Source of the DNA: Flavobacteriales bacterium
GTDB taxonomy: Bacteria; Bacteroidota; Bacteroidia; Flavobacteriales; UBA7430
Direction of reading: 5' to 3'
NCBI GenBank assembly: GCA_029247585.1
Contig: JAQWKY010000087.1
Span: forward strand, 1 to 36,419
Length of the DNA stretch: 36,419 bases
Positions within the stretch are counted from its first letter, which is position 1. Each line of letters opens with the position of its first letter. The position numbers were made by a program, and so were the translations under genes. The notes under the pieces were generated by a model, which worked only from the letters and a program-made list of their open reading frames with translations, was not told the origin of the DNA and ran no database searches. This document shows, piece after piece, positions 24,550 to 32,691 of this stretch.

Positions 24550-24765
24550 ATGTTTGAATTTATATGGAATGCTGGATTGATGCTTTTTGGATTCCCTATT
24601 ATTTTGATGGGTATTTTGATGGGTATTTTGATGAACTTACATCAAAGGATTCCGAAGTTCTTGTGCTATTTAACCTTAATTTCAGGCCTTTCATATATAG
24701 TGGTTCATTTGCTAAAATTAACTTATATTGATAGTCAATTTGTGACGGATTTGGAGCTGATTTAA
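24550..24765 (+). CDS. Possible small membrane protein
   Basis: A 71-codon frame with two predicted membrane segments (about residues 5-30 and 38-60). The first contains a perfect short tandem duplication GILMGILM, encoded by the repeated bases around 24604-24630. No known family is recognised, and no promoter or start-site signal supports it. The hydrophobic pattern and the absence of another gene in this 390-base gap make it a reasonable but unproven gene. Confidence 0.4.
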   Translation: MFEFIWNAGLMLFGFPIILMGILMGILMNLHQRIPKFLCYLTLISGLSYIVVHLLKLTYIDSQFVTDLELI

Positions 24766-24869
24766 CCCATGGCATTGAGTGAGCTAGGGTTCGCGATTTG
24801 GTAGTTAATCAGTGGTTGGAAAGAATTAAAAATAATAAATTTAACCAGATAATTAAAAAAAGCATAAAC

Positions 24870-25397
24870 ATGAAAACACATCGACTAATTTTGCTGACAT
24901 GTGTCATTTTCACCATGGGTATCAATAACTCCCATGCACAGCAACTTACTGAAATTGAAGCCATGAATATCTTAAGTAAATGGGAAGGCGATTGGCAGGG
25001 AAATGCGGTTATGAATAAATCCATCTGGATTCCTAAAGAAATCGAAATGGAAGGATTTACAACATCAGAATTGATTCTTGAGGGAAAATACTTGGAAATA
25101 TTCAATGAGAATTTACGCTCCGAGACGAAAATGCTTATTCGCTATGATCAAGCTTCAAAATCATTCAACAGATGGGAGTTTAAGAGTGACGGTAGTACCA
25201 GTTTCTGGGTAGGAAAATGGAAAAGGTTCAATCAGAAAATGACCTGGAGCTTTATTGATTTTTCCAATTCTGGCATCAGTGGTAAAATAACCGAACGCTT
25301 TGAGTCGGATGAGAAAATTAAAGCTAAAGTTTTCATGAAGGATATCAAAGGAAATGTATTGCTTGAAATAGAATCCGTAGCTACAAAAACGAAATAG
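24870..25397 (+). CDS. Secreted DUF1579-like protein
   Basis: A 175-residue protein with a signal peptide (MKTHRLILLTCVIFTMG, cleavage near SHAQ). The mature part has WEGDWQGNA, then beta-rich segments (SELILEGKYLEIFNEN, MLIRYDQASKSFNRWEF, TSFWVGKWKRFNQKMTWSF). The W-x-G-x-W start and barrel-like strand pattern recall DUF1579 proteins, which are lipocalin-like and of unknown function; the assignment is tentative. The start at 24870 is preferred over an upstream Met because it begins the signal peptide. The first of two hairpin repeats follows 14 bases after the stop. Confidence 0.72.
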   Translation: MKTHRLILLTCVIFTMGINNSHAQQLTEIEAMNILSKWEGDWQGNAVMNKSIWIPKEIEMEGFTTSELILEGKYLEIFNENLRSETKMLIRYDQASKSFNRWEFKSDGSTSFWVGKWKRFNQKMTWSFIDFSNSGISGKITERFESDEKIKAKVFMKDIKGNVLLEIESVATKTK

Positions 25398-25411
25398 ATT
25401 GAAACAGCCTA

Positions 25412-25459
25412 TAACAAAGGTGTATGATTTATACATTTCTCTTTGGAGTAAGTTATTGC
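25412..25459. repeat. attC-like hairpin, copy A
   Basis: Shares the frame TAAC - TGTATGA - centre - TTTATACA - GTTATYGC with the copy at 25729-25778. Here TAAC is at 25412-25415, TGTATGA at 25421-25427, TTTATACA at 25428-25435 with no extra centre, and GTTATTGC at 25452-25459. Outer TAAC/GTTA and inner TGTAT/ATACA pair as a hairpin with an internal loop. The ends do not fit the integron attC consensus RYYYAAC...GTTRRRY exactly. Confidence 0.5.
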
Positions 25460-25525
25460 TTGGATACTTTAAAAAAACTGAATAAACTAAACTCCTTTTT
25501 TTTCATCTCTGCTTCCTACCTATAA

Positions 25526-25741
25526 GCAGGAGTAGCTCATTATGTCGAAAATTTTGGAATTATCACAATCTTGAACAATTTCCCCGATTTGTCGCTAATT
25601 ACCACGAAAGTCACAAATGTTTTTTCAGTGGCTAAAAGTATGACAACAACGGTCTTTTTTGTTGCATTGATTATAACCCTGCTCATACTTGGAATTACAA
25701 CAATAAAAGAAAGAAGAAAAACAAGTGCTAACACTGTATGA
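25526..25741 (+). pseudogene. Start-less membrane-protein fragment between hairpin repeats
   Basis: A plus-strand frame of 71 sense codons with no ATG near its beginning; the stop before it is at 25523-25525. The translation contains FGIITILNNFPDLSLITTK, a clear membrane helix (TTTVFFVALIITLLILGI) and a positive end (KERRK), ending SANTV. This looks like the C-terminus of a real membrane protein, so it may be a decayed gene or a short one starting at GTG 25629 (about 37 residues). Its stop codon lies inside hairpin copy B, as is common for cassette genes. A minus-strand frame here (25540-25767) is not credible. Confidence 0.35.
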
Positions 25742-25778
25742 ACTGCATCAAAGTGCAGTTTATACAAAAAGTTATCGC
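25729..25778. repeat. attC-like hairpin, copy B
   Basis: TAAC (25729-25732), TGTATGA (25735-25741), TTTATACA (25759-25766), GTTATCGC (25771-25778). The central stem TGTATGAACTGCA (25735-25747) pairs with TGCAGTTTATACA (25754-25766) over 13 positions including one G-T, and the outer GTGCTAAC (25725-25732) pairs with GTTATCGC at seven of eight. Compared with copy A the ends are conserved and the centre is variable. No T run follows, so it is not a simple terminator. A further weak hairpin (CTTTAAC 25790-25796, GTTAAAG 25813-25819) lies just downstream; the remaining bases to 25893 show nothing clear. Confidence 0.55.
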
Positions 25779-25893
25779 TAACAATATTTCTTTAACCTGA
25801 TGTTTATAAAACGTTAAAGATTTAATGTTGGGTTATTTTTGTATCATTGTTTATGGCTGATGTTTTAATAGTAATTAATAAGTTAATGATGAT

Positions 25894-26406
25894 ATGTTTG
25901 GTTTGAAGAAATTATTTTTAGTGTTTGTAACCTTGCTTTCTTGTAATAATTTAATTCTAGCAGAAAATTATGGGTACTCAGGAATGAGTAAATTCAACGT
26001 GCACATCGATTTAAGTGCTCTAGTATCCTTATATGGAGGTTCCTTTTCAGCAACTGTTAATTTAGAGCGGCACCTTATTAGTTCTTATTCAGGAAAAACT
26101 AATTTGTATGCAAGAGGAGGTCTTGGGTATGCTGGAGCATTAGCTATAGCTCCAGGAGCTGCCTTTGGAGTATTAGGAAAAGGAGGATTAGGTGCTTTGA
26201 CCCTGCTTACCGGTAGCAATAAACATCATTTCGAGCTGGTTTGTGGAGCCTTTATGGGAATTAGTGACGTTTCAACGTCAAAAGATACCTTCATCTTACC
26301 TGTTGTAGATGTGGGTTATCGCTATCAAAAACCAGGAACAAGCTTTATCTTTCGCAGTAAAGTAGGGTTTCTCGGTTTAGGTATAGGTCTTGGTCATGCT
26401 TTTTGA
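25894..26406 (+). CDS. Exported beta-barrel-like protein, unknown function
   Basis: A 170-residue protein with an N-terminal signal sequence (FGLKKLFLVFVTLL); cleavage after LILA or lipidation at the LLSC cysteine are both possible. The mature part is rich in Gly, Ala and Ser with alternating hydrophobic stretches (SFSATVNLERHL, LYARGGLGYAGALAI, HFELVCGAFMGI, DVGYRYQK) and ends in phenylalanine (GLGHAF), features of small outer-membrane barrels. No family is recognised. After its TGA stop the same frame stays open for another 64 codons (see findings). Confidence 0.65.
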   Translation: MFGLKKLFLVFVTLLSCNNLILAENYGYSGMSKFNVHIDLSALVSLYGGSFSATVNLERHLISSYSGKTNLYARGGLGYAGALAIAPGAAFGVLGKGGLGALTLLTGSNKHHFELVCGAFMGISDVSTSKDTFILPVVDVGYRYQKPGTSFIFRSKVGFLGLGIGLGHAF

Positions 26407-26669
26407 AAGGGCTCACATTTAAAATTTTCCTACACATATAAATCTGAATCAAATGATGTAGATTCGACAGAAGTTTCAAACAAGGTCAACAATTTGGTCA
26501 CAGGAATTGATTATTTTTTTGTCGATAAATATGGATTCGAACCAGAACGATTTGGAATTCATCCCAGAACATCCTGCTTTTTGTTGCAAATTATTTTGTA
26601 GTATTGTGAGTAGTCAAGTCTTGACGATAATCAGCCTCGTTAACCCAAATTTTGAATGGCATTTATTTC

Positions 26670-27860
26670 ATGAAAACACAGAATCATATTGGGCTTCTAC
26701 TGAGTTTATTCTTTTCGATAGCTCCTCTTGCTCAAGCTCAAAATTCGGTGTTCTATGCCCCTGAAACCGTTAACAGTTTTCTCACTCAAGATTTTGGTGT
26801 GCAGGTGAATCATCTTAGTTTCATCAAAAACAATGAGTATTTCAATGGCATCAGTGATGGTTTAACCCTCTTGGGTTCTCAAGTTCACCCAGAGTTCATT
26901 TACAAGCCTAGTGAGCGTACTCAATTTAGGTCGGGACTCTTTTTATTGAAACATTTTGGGGAAGAAACCATTGATAAAGCCCTACCTACCTTTAGTTTTA
27001 AGTACGTGAATGATAAGCATCGATTTACGATTGGGAATTTATACGCAAGAGACAATCACCGTTTGATAGAGCCTTTGATGGGCAGTGAAAAAATATTGGG
27101 CAGTGAGGTCCTCGAAACGGGTATCGCTTATCAATACGCTTCCCAAAAAGTGGAGTCGGAGTTCTGGCTAGATTGGGAAAATTACATTCGAAAACAGGAC
27201 GATAAGAGAGAGGTTTTTACTTTTGGAACCCTATCTCGAGTAGCGATTTCAGATAATTTATCGCTACCCATTCAATTTCTACTGCAACACAAGGGTGGAC
27301 AAATCAATAAAAGATACAATAGCGATACACAAAGTTCTGCAGGATCTTCCCATGCTTTTAACGCATCGCTTGGACTTGAATACAAGCATCTCAATGCCTT
27401 AAATAATGAGTTTGTCTTGAGCTATTATTTCTTGCACCATCAGATGGCATCTAATCTTCTTGAATATCCCTTTGAGAAAGGAGAAGCCCATTATTTAACC
27501 TTGAACTATAAGGTAAAAGATGTGAACTTTTTATTGGGGTATTATCAGGCAGATCAATTTGTGACTTTAAAGGGGAATGAGATGTTTCAAACGTATTCTC
27601 TCAAGACGAATGTGAATTATTGGAACGGTGTTTTAGATCAAACGTACTCGGAGTTGACAGAGCCCCACAGAGAATTGATGTTCGCAAAGCTGTTCTTCGA
27701 AAAGATTTTGGCACCAAAGGTGAAACTAGGATTGCAGTTGGAAGGCTTTTTGCAGTTGAACGATTCAGACCCATCTTTAGGTGCTGAAAAAAATAAGAAA
27801 CATCAGTTGGATCACTCCTTTGGCATCTACGTCATTTTCAATGATGTCTTCAAATTCTGA
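26670..27860 (+). CDS. Putative outer-membrane beta-barrel protein
   Basis: A 396-residue protein with a signal peptide (MKTQNHIGLLLSLFFSIAP, cleavage near LAQAQ) and a body made of alternating hydrophobic, aromatic-rich strands (FRSGLFLLKHFG, SEFWLDWENYIR, FLLGYYQADQF, VKLGLQLEGFLQL) ending FGIYVIFNDVFKF with a terminal Phe. This is typical of an outer-membrane barrel of porin or transporter size. No specific family could be named. The start at 26670 is preferred to a Met six codons upstream because it begins the signal peptide. It converges with the next gene across 21 bases. Confidence 0.75.
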   Translation: MKTQNHIGLLLSLFFSIAPLAQAQNSVFYAPETVNSFLTQDFGVQVNHLSFIKNNEYFNGISDGLTLLGSQVHPEFIYKPSERTQFRSGLFLLKHFGEETIDKALPTFSFKYVNDKHRFTIGNLYARDNHRLIEPLMGSEKILGSEVLETGIAYQYASQKVESEFWLDWENYIRKQDDKREVFTFGTLSRVAISDNLSLPIQFLLQHKGGQINKRYNSDTQSSAGSSHAFNASLGLEYKHLNALNNEFVLSYYFLHHQMASNLLEYPFEKGEAHYLTLNYKVKDVNFLLGYYQADQFVTLKGNEMFQTYSLKTNVNYWNGVLDQTYSELTEPHRELMFAKLFFEKILAPKVKLGLQLEGFLQLNDSDPSLGAEKNKKHQLDHSFGIYVIFNDVFKF

Positions 27861-27881
27861 TTTTAGCCTTGGTTAGCCCTG

Positions 27882-28700
27882 TTAGTATTTAACTTCTACA
27901 TGAAATCCTAAACCCAAACCTTTTACGGTATTCCAGCTCCCTTGGCTAGTTTGCCGATTGACAATAGATCCGGTCAGTCGATCGGCAGAGAACAAAAGAC
28001 TTTTGTTCCCTAAATCTTGAATCCACTCCAAACCTATGTAAAAGTCTTCTTCTACCCATATATTGTAATCGCGAAGGTCTATGTGCATCATCCCGTTTCG
28101 TAGGGATGAGTTTACGATGATGTTTTCGTAGACCAATGACCTATGAGGCAGTCCATTCTTTAGGCTGTAGATGTTCACCCTAAAAACAAGAGGCTTGTAT
28201 TGGTTTTCATTGATGTTGAAATTGAAGGATTCCAATACGGTAGGGGAATCTTTTACGGAGATGACGACGCCTATCTCATTTCCCAATTCGTTGTTGGTGA
28301 AACCGGTAGATACGGATTTGGATTTTGTTTTATTACCTATCGTTTTGCGTCGCCATTTTTTCTCGGACAATACAATTTCAGACAATTCAAAAACTTCAGA
28401 ATTTAAATAGAGGGTATCACCTGAGCTAAATTCACTGATAAATGATCGAACACTTTGCGTATAACTTTCGTAGCCTATCATTGAAAATCTTAGGGCTTCT
28501 TCTTTTTGGGAAGCCTTGATTTTTAGACTGAAAAATCCATCAAGGTCAGAAACGGTACCTGTGTTTTGGTTTACAACACCTATGTTTACAAATGAGAGGG
28601 GCTGTTTGGTTTCACGATCGGCAACCACACCTTGAAAGGTGTTTTGGGCATAGAGGTTACTCACGAGAATGAGTAGGGGGCTCAGAAATTTTAAGGACAT
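27882..28700 (-). CDS. CarboxypepD_reg-like domain protein
   Basis: A 272-residue exported protein: signal peptide (MSLKFLSPLLILVSNLYAQ), then a carboxypeptidase-regulatory-like domain (residues about 22-110: FQGVVADRETKQPLSFVNIG, TVSDLDGFFSL, LRFSMIGYESY), a linker with EIVLSEKKWRRK, and a C-terminal beta-rich region (FRVNIYSLKNGLPH, NIWVEEDFYIGLEWIQ). This domain is frequent in Bacteroidota outer-membrane and surface proteins, where it forms an Ig-like plug. It follows the glutathione peroxidase gene after only three bases, so both are likely co-transcribed. Function unknown. Confidence 0.82.
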   Translation of the reverse strand: MSLKFLSPLLILVSNLYAQNTFQGVVADRETKQPLSFVNIGVVNQNTGTVSDLDGFFSLKIKASQKEEALRFSMIGYESYTQSVRSFISEFSSGDTLYLNSEVFELSEIVLSEKKWRRKTIGNKTKSKSVSTGFTNNELGNEIGVVISVKDSPTVLESFNFNINENQYKPLVFRVNIYSLKNGLPHRSLVYENIIVNSSLRNGMMHIDLRDYNIWVEEDFYIGLEWIQDLGNKSLLFSADRLTGSIVNRQTSQGSWNTVKGLGLGFHVEVKY

Positions 28701-28703
28701 GAT

Positions 28704-29249
28704 TTACTTGAAATGTTTGGTGATTTTTTCACTGAGCGGTTTTGTGAAAGAGTAGTAATAGTTGACGAATTTCCCCTCAGGGTCCACAAGATATTTTTGA
28801 AAATTCCATTTTACAGAACTGGTAGATTTGCCATTTTCAGATTTGTTTGTGAGCCACTTGTATATAGGGTGTTGGTTTTTGCCTTTTACATCTATTTTGC
28901 TTGATAGCGGGAAACTTACTCCGAAATTGACCTGGCAAAAACTTTGTATTTCATCTTCATTTCCGGGTTCTTGCCCTCCAAATTGGTTGCAGGGAAAACC
29001 GATGACGACCAATTGATCTTGGAATTTTTTGGAGAGTTTTTCTAAGTCCTCATACTGAGAGGTAAATCCACACTCTGAGGCTACATTCACAAAGAGAATG
29101 AACTTGCCCTCATAAGTTTTTAAATCTATAGAATCTCCACTAATAGAGGTGTAGCTCAGATGATGAATGGAAGGGGAGTTTTGAGCCTTTCCAGAAGAGG
29201 AAATCGATAGTAACGACATGAAAATGAGATTTAGAATCACTTTGTGCAT
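28704..29249 (-). CDS. Exported glutathione peroxidase family protein (Cys type)
   Basis: A 181-residue thiol peroxidase of the GPx family, starting MHKVILNLIFMSLLSIS with an export signal (a Met nine codons upstream is less likely). Motifs: NVASECGFTSQYEDLE with the peroxidatic cysteine instead of selenocysteine, VIGFPCNQFGGQEPG with the catalytic Gln and the probable resolving Cys, and SVKWNFQKYLVD with Trp and Asn of the tetrad. Such Cys-GPx enzymes usually take electrons from thioredoxin, not glutathione, and reduce peroxides; the export signal suggests periplasmic action. It leads a two-gene unit with the CarboxypepD_reg-like protein. Confidence 0.93.
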   Translation of the reverse strand: MHKVILNLIFMSLLSISSSGKAQNSPSIHHLSYTSISGDSIDLKTYEGKFILFVNVASECGFTSQYEDLEKLSKKFQDQLVVIGFPCNQFGGQEPGNEDEIQSFCQVNFGVSFPLSSKIDVKGKNQHPIYKWLTNKSENGKSTSSVKWNFQKYLVDPEGKFVNYYYSFTKPLSEKITKHFK

Positions 29250-29402
29250 CCTCAAAGGTACATAAATTAGCTCCATTTTAGAGTCTCATCCTCAGGGAAC
29301 ATTTTGGATTTATAGGGATAGAGATTCTTAGGTGATTAAGAACTTATTACAAGTAAAGAATACACAAATAATATTTAGATCCTATTTCCAATAGGAATAG
29401 AT

Positions 29403-31024
29403 TCAATAGGTATTCATGTTCATTTTTTTATAGTCTTTCATTTGCTTTGTCGGCTCTATGATTGAGTAGCCTTTCCATAATTTTTCATCAAATTGATTCA
29501 CATAGATGGTTTCAATATTGTCTTTTTCCTTGAAGTCTGAAAATTGTTTCTGACTGATTTTTTCTTCTTTAAGAACCAATATTTCAATTGATGACTTTGT
29601 TGAAACTCCATAGTTAACTCCCATTTTAATCTGCTCGAGTTTTTGATCAATAAGAACTCTTTTCTTTTTCTTTAGTAAAGAGATTGTTCTGTCTATACTT
29701 AAATAAGTCCCTTCTTTTTTGGAATAGTATTTCAATGCGTATGCATCATCTTTTTTCTCGAAATAGATCGATGTCCTAAATTCATTTTCTGAGAATCGGA
29801 TGCCGAATAACTTTATGTTCCTCCCTGTTTTTCCTGGAGCATAATGGTAATCTGCTCTCAATAAGGCAAATGTGTTCATGGCAATGTAAATTCTACCTTC
29901 ATATGTGCCTCGGAATTTGGGTGTAAAATCGATGATATATACATCTTCTCCATTTGCTATCGTTCCTCCATTGAGTGTGTAATGATATTTATTGGTTTGA
30001 TGCAGAAATTCCCATTGCTCTTCATCTTCCAGTGTACTGAAGCTTAATAAGGTTTCTATGTTGTTTTTTTGTTCACGAAATGCATGTTGACGCTCAGATG
30101 AAAGAGAATCTGTTTTGGTATCATTAAAAATTAATTTTATCTGGGTACTGTCTGAATTTTCTTCCATGTGAAATTTATAGCCAATGATTCCGGTTTTGAC
30201 TTTCCAATATTCATCATTTCTATTGTTTGAAAGTGCCTTTTTTATGTTTTCCATAAATTTCTCATTGGCATCGTCTAATTCCTCCTTTTGAACGATGTCT
30301 TTGAGTTCCGATTCTTCTTTTAATTCTATGATTTTTATGGGATCTACTTTAAGTGTTAAAGAGTCAATACGATCATTGTTAGACAAGTAAATATCTCCCA
30401 TGAAATCAGTGAAGGAAACAGATTTTCTTACTACATTTTTTTAATGGAATTCAACAACTCATTATTCAGATGAACGAAGCTACTTTTTTTAAAATCTAAA
30501 TTTAATTGATTTAAATGGGTAACCTCTTTCTGGCGAATGAACAGCTGTTTTTTGGAGGTTGTTGGCTGATAATTCTGGTGCTTGTTCTCCAAAACTTTTT
30601 TCACGATTAATTTGGGGTCTGGGGTGTTGCCAAAGAGGGTAATGTCGTTCAACATTAAACCTTCTTCATTTAAGCTTATTATCGGAAAAGTTTTTAGTTC
30701 TTTAATCGTTATTTCTTTGGTTTGATACCCCATGTATGAGATACGTAGTGTATCTGTTCCCCTATATTTAGAGGTGTTAATAGAGAAGTAACCTTCCTCA
30801 TTACTAATTAAACCTTTTTTTTTGTCTAACAGGTAAACATTTGCGTAGGGCAAAGGCGTTTGATTTTTCGCGTCTAATATTAAGGTCTTTAATATTTCAT
30901 TGTGAGCTTTCCCTTGAGAATTTTCAATTCCTGTTGAATCCTGAAAGCTTTGTGAATATACATTGGTGATGAATAGTACTGATACAAGTACTGATAAAAC
31001 AGGCCCTTTCTTTAATTTTTCCAT
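29403..31024 (-). pseudogene. CarboxypepD_reg-like outer-membrane protein split by a frameshift
   Basis: Two frames make one protein. The upstream part (31024-30431, 197 codons) has a signal peptide ending near NVYSQ, a carboxypeptidase-regulatory-like domain (about residues 45-125: ILDAKNQTPLPYANVYL, LRISYMGYQTKEI) and the start of a DPKLIVKKVLENKHQNYQ region. It ends within a few codons of seven A (complement of 30436-30442). The downstream part (from the complement of about 30430 to 29403) continues with VSFTDFMGDIYLSNN and 332 codons of the large beta-rich domain. Adding one A to the run restores a single frame of about 540 residues, a usual length for this family. A homopolymer error, real decay, or slippage are all possible. 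The restored protein would be an outer-membrane-associated surface protein of unknown role. Confidence 0.8.
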
Positions 31025-31230
31025 TTCTACTAATTTAATTTTCTTAAAGGGAGGTAGTTATAGACTAAAGAGTTTTAGATCTAATAAATGATTGTGAGCT
31101 GATTTGAATTTGTGAAGGACTCAACTTTATTGTTAAATTATTTTTATTTTAAAATTATATAAATCTAATATAAGGAATTATTCGTGGGTATTTAAGATCA
31201 CATTGACTAAATCCAAAAATTAGGATAGGT

Positions 31231-32091
31231 TTAAAGGAAAAGAAGCTCTACGATGATTAGGATTCCAAAGAGCACGGAAGCAATCCCGTTATTGGTAAAG
31301 AACGCCAGATTGACTTTTGATAGATCATCGGGTTTTACCAGTCGATGCTGATTGAGTAAAAGAGCGATAAAGAGTGCGGATGCGATCCAAAATACTATTG
31401 ATTCCGTAAAATAGTCCCACCCAATAAAGATAATCAGTCCGGCAGTAATGAAGTGAAGTACTCGAGATAAGAGCAAGGCCTTCTTTTTTCCTAAGAGTAC
31501 TGGAATGGAGTGCAACTTATATTCTTTGTCGAAACTCTCGTCTTGCAGCGCGTAGATGATGTCGAAACCACTTACCCAAAAGAGCACTACCATTGAAAAG
31601 AGTAGGGGTAGCAGGTCAAATTCAGCGGTAACGGCCAGATAAGCACCAATAGGTGATAAGGAGAGGCCTAAGCCCAGAACCAAGTGGCAGAGTGCTGTAA
31701 ATCGCTTGGTGTAACTGTAACCTAAAATCACCAAGAGAGCGATGGGAGAAAGCATAAAACAAAGCGTATTGAGCAGATAAGACGCTCCCATAAAAAACAA
31801 GGAGTTGATTGCGACAAACAGCAAGGCCGATTTGGCTTTGATGCTTCCGTTGGGGATTTCTCGAACTGAAGCGGTTCGGGGATTGGCCGTATCGACATCT
31901 TTATCGATGTATCTGTTAAAAGCCATGGCAGCACTACGCGCAAAAACCATACACAAGATTACACCCAGTAGTTTTAGCCAACTGAAAGCATACGTTTCTT
32001 GGCTGATGGCCAAACAGAACCCGATCAGAGCAAAGGGGAGTGCGAAAATCGTGTGACTGAATTTAATCAGCGAAAGGTAGTTTTTTAGCAT
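31231..32091 (-). CDS. UbiA-family polyprenyltransferase
   Basis: A 286-residue inner-membrane prenyltransferase with about eight to nine hydrophobic segments, joining a polyprenyl chain to an aromatic acceptor in quinone synthesis. The first Asp-rich motif is NRYIDKDVDTANPRTA (around residue 60), the second DIIYALQDESFDKEY (around 177). The family resembles 4-hydroxybenzoate polyprenyltransferases, but Bacteroidota use menaquinone, and the NPRTA-x-REIP pattern is what I associate with MqnP of the futalosine route. Which substrate is used is therefore open. The start at 32091 (MLKNYLSLIKF) begins the first membrane helix; the longer upstream frame is not plausible. It diverges from the DUF4442 gene across 62 bases, with a TATTTTTG -7-like box on its side. 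Confidence 0.86.
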   Translation of the reverse strand: MLKNYLSLIKFSHTIFALPFALIGFCLAISQETYAFSWLKLLGVILCMVFARSAAMAFNRYIDKDVDTANPRTASVREIPNGSIKAKSALLFVAINSLFFMGASYLLNTLCFMLSPIALLVILGYSYTKRFTALCHLVLGLGLSLSPIGAYLAVTAEFDLLPLLFSMVVLFWVSGFDIIYALQDESFDKEYKLHSIPVLLGKKKALLLSRVLHFITAGLIIFIGWDYFTESIVFWIASALFIALLLNQHRLVKPDDLSKVNLAFFTNNGIASVLFGILIIVELLFL

Positions 32092-32153
32092 GCTTTTTCT
32101 TTGATGCAAAAATACAAAATCGAATTGACGGAGATTTCTTATCTTGTTATAAA

Positions 32154-32648
32154 ATGAACAAAATGCAAGCATCATACTTGAAGAGGTTTAATCGTTCCTC
32201 TATGTTTAGGCTGTTTTTACTAACTAAACTGCCTATTGCATGGTTGTCGGGCCTTAGGGTGAAATCGATTTCTGCTGAGAAGGCAGAGGTTTCTATTCGC
32301 TATGGTTTTTGGAATAAGAATCCATTTAAATCCATGTATTTTGCTTGTCAGGCCATGGCTGGAGAAATGGCAACGGGTCTTTTGGCTTTGGGCTATGTAG
32401 ATGCACAGCCTGTAAAAATCTCTCTTTTGGTTAAGGAGTTCAACTCAACGTTTAAGAAAAAGGCCGTCGGGAATATAGCGTTTGTCTGTGAGGAGGGTCT
32501 CAAAGTAAAGGACGCTGTCGAGAAGGCCGCTGCAGGTGATGAGCCTGTGTTGTGCGTAATGAATTCAAATGGTTATGACGAACAAGGAGATTGTGTGTCT
32601 TCGTTCCAAATCACCTGGACATTCAAGCGAAAACCTATACGGTCATAA
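32154..32648 (+). CDS. DUF4442 (thioesterase-fold) protein
   Basis: A 164-residue protein resembling DUF4442, a hotdog-fold family related to acyl-CoA thioesterases. Segments in line with it are RVKSISAEKAEVSIRYGFWN and NPFKSMYFACQAMAGEMATG (the substrate-side helix), followed by hotdog strands (VKISLLVKEFNSTFKKKA, GNIAFVCEEG). The length is normal. Catalysis is not shown for the family as far as I know. It is divergent from the prenyltransferase and followed by a terminator shared with the convergent T9SS gene. Confidence 0.82.
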   Translation: MNKMQASYLKRFNRSSMFRLFLLTKLPIAWLSGLRVKSISAEKAEVSIRYGFWNKNPFKSMYFACQAMAGEMATGLLALGYVDAQPVKISLLVKEFNSTFKKKAVGNIAFVCEEGLKVKDAVEKAAAGDEPVLCVMNSNGYDEQGDCVSSFQITWTFKRKPIRS

Positions 32649-32650
32649 AT

Positions 32651-32680
32651 AAAAAAAGGCTGTTGGTACAGCCTTTTTTT
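32651..32680. terminator. Bidirectional terminator between DUF4442 and T9SS genes
   Basis: GGCTGT (32658-32663), loop TGGT, ACAGCC (32668-32673), flanked by seven A on the left and seven T on the right, so it can end both converging genes. It lies between stop codons at 32648 and 32692. Confidence 0.9.
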
Positions 32681-32691
32681 ATGGATTACAA

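Noticed and set aside
25540-25767. Minus-strand 75-codon frame opposite the hairpin-bounded fragment
   Set aside because: The plus-strand reading gives a clear membrane helix with a positive end; the minus reading covers the hairpin and looks like its shadow.
26507-26764. Plus-strand 85-codon frame before the beta-barrel gene
   Set aside because: Its second half overlaps the signal-peptide region of the 26670 gene in another frame, and it shows no motif.
29381-29395. Small hairpin CCTATT-TCC-AATAGG downstream of the split CarboxypepD_reg-like gene
   Set aside because: An A/T-rich six-base stem with no T run on the relevant strand; too weak to call a terminator.
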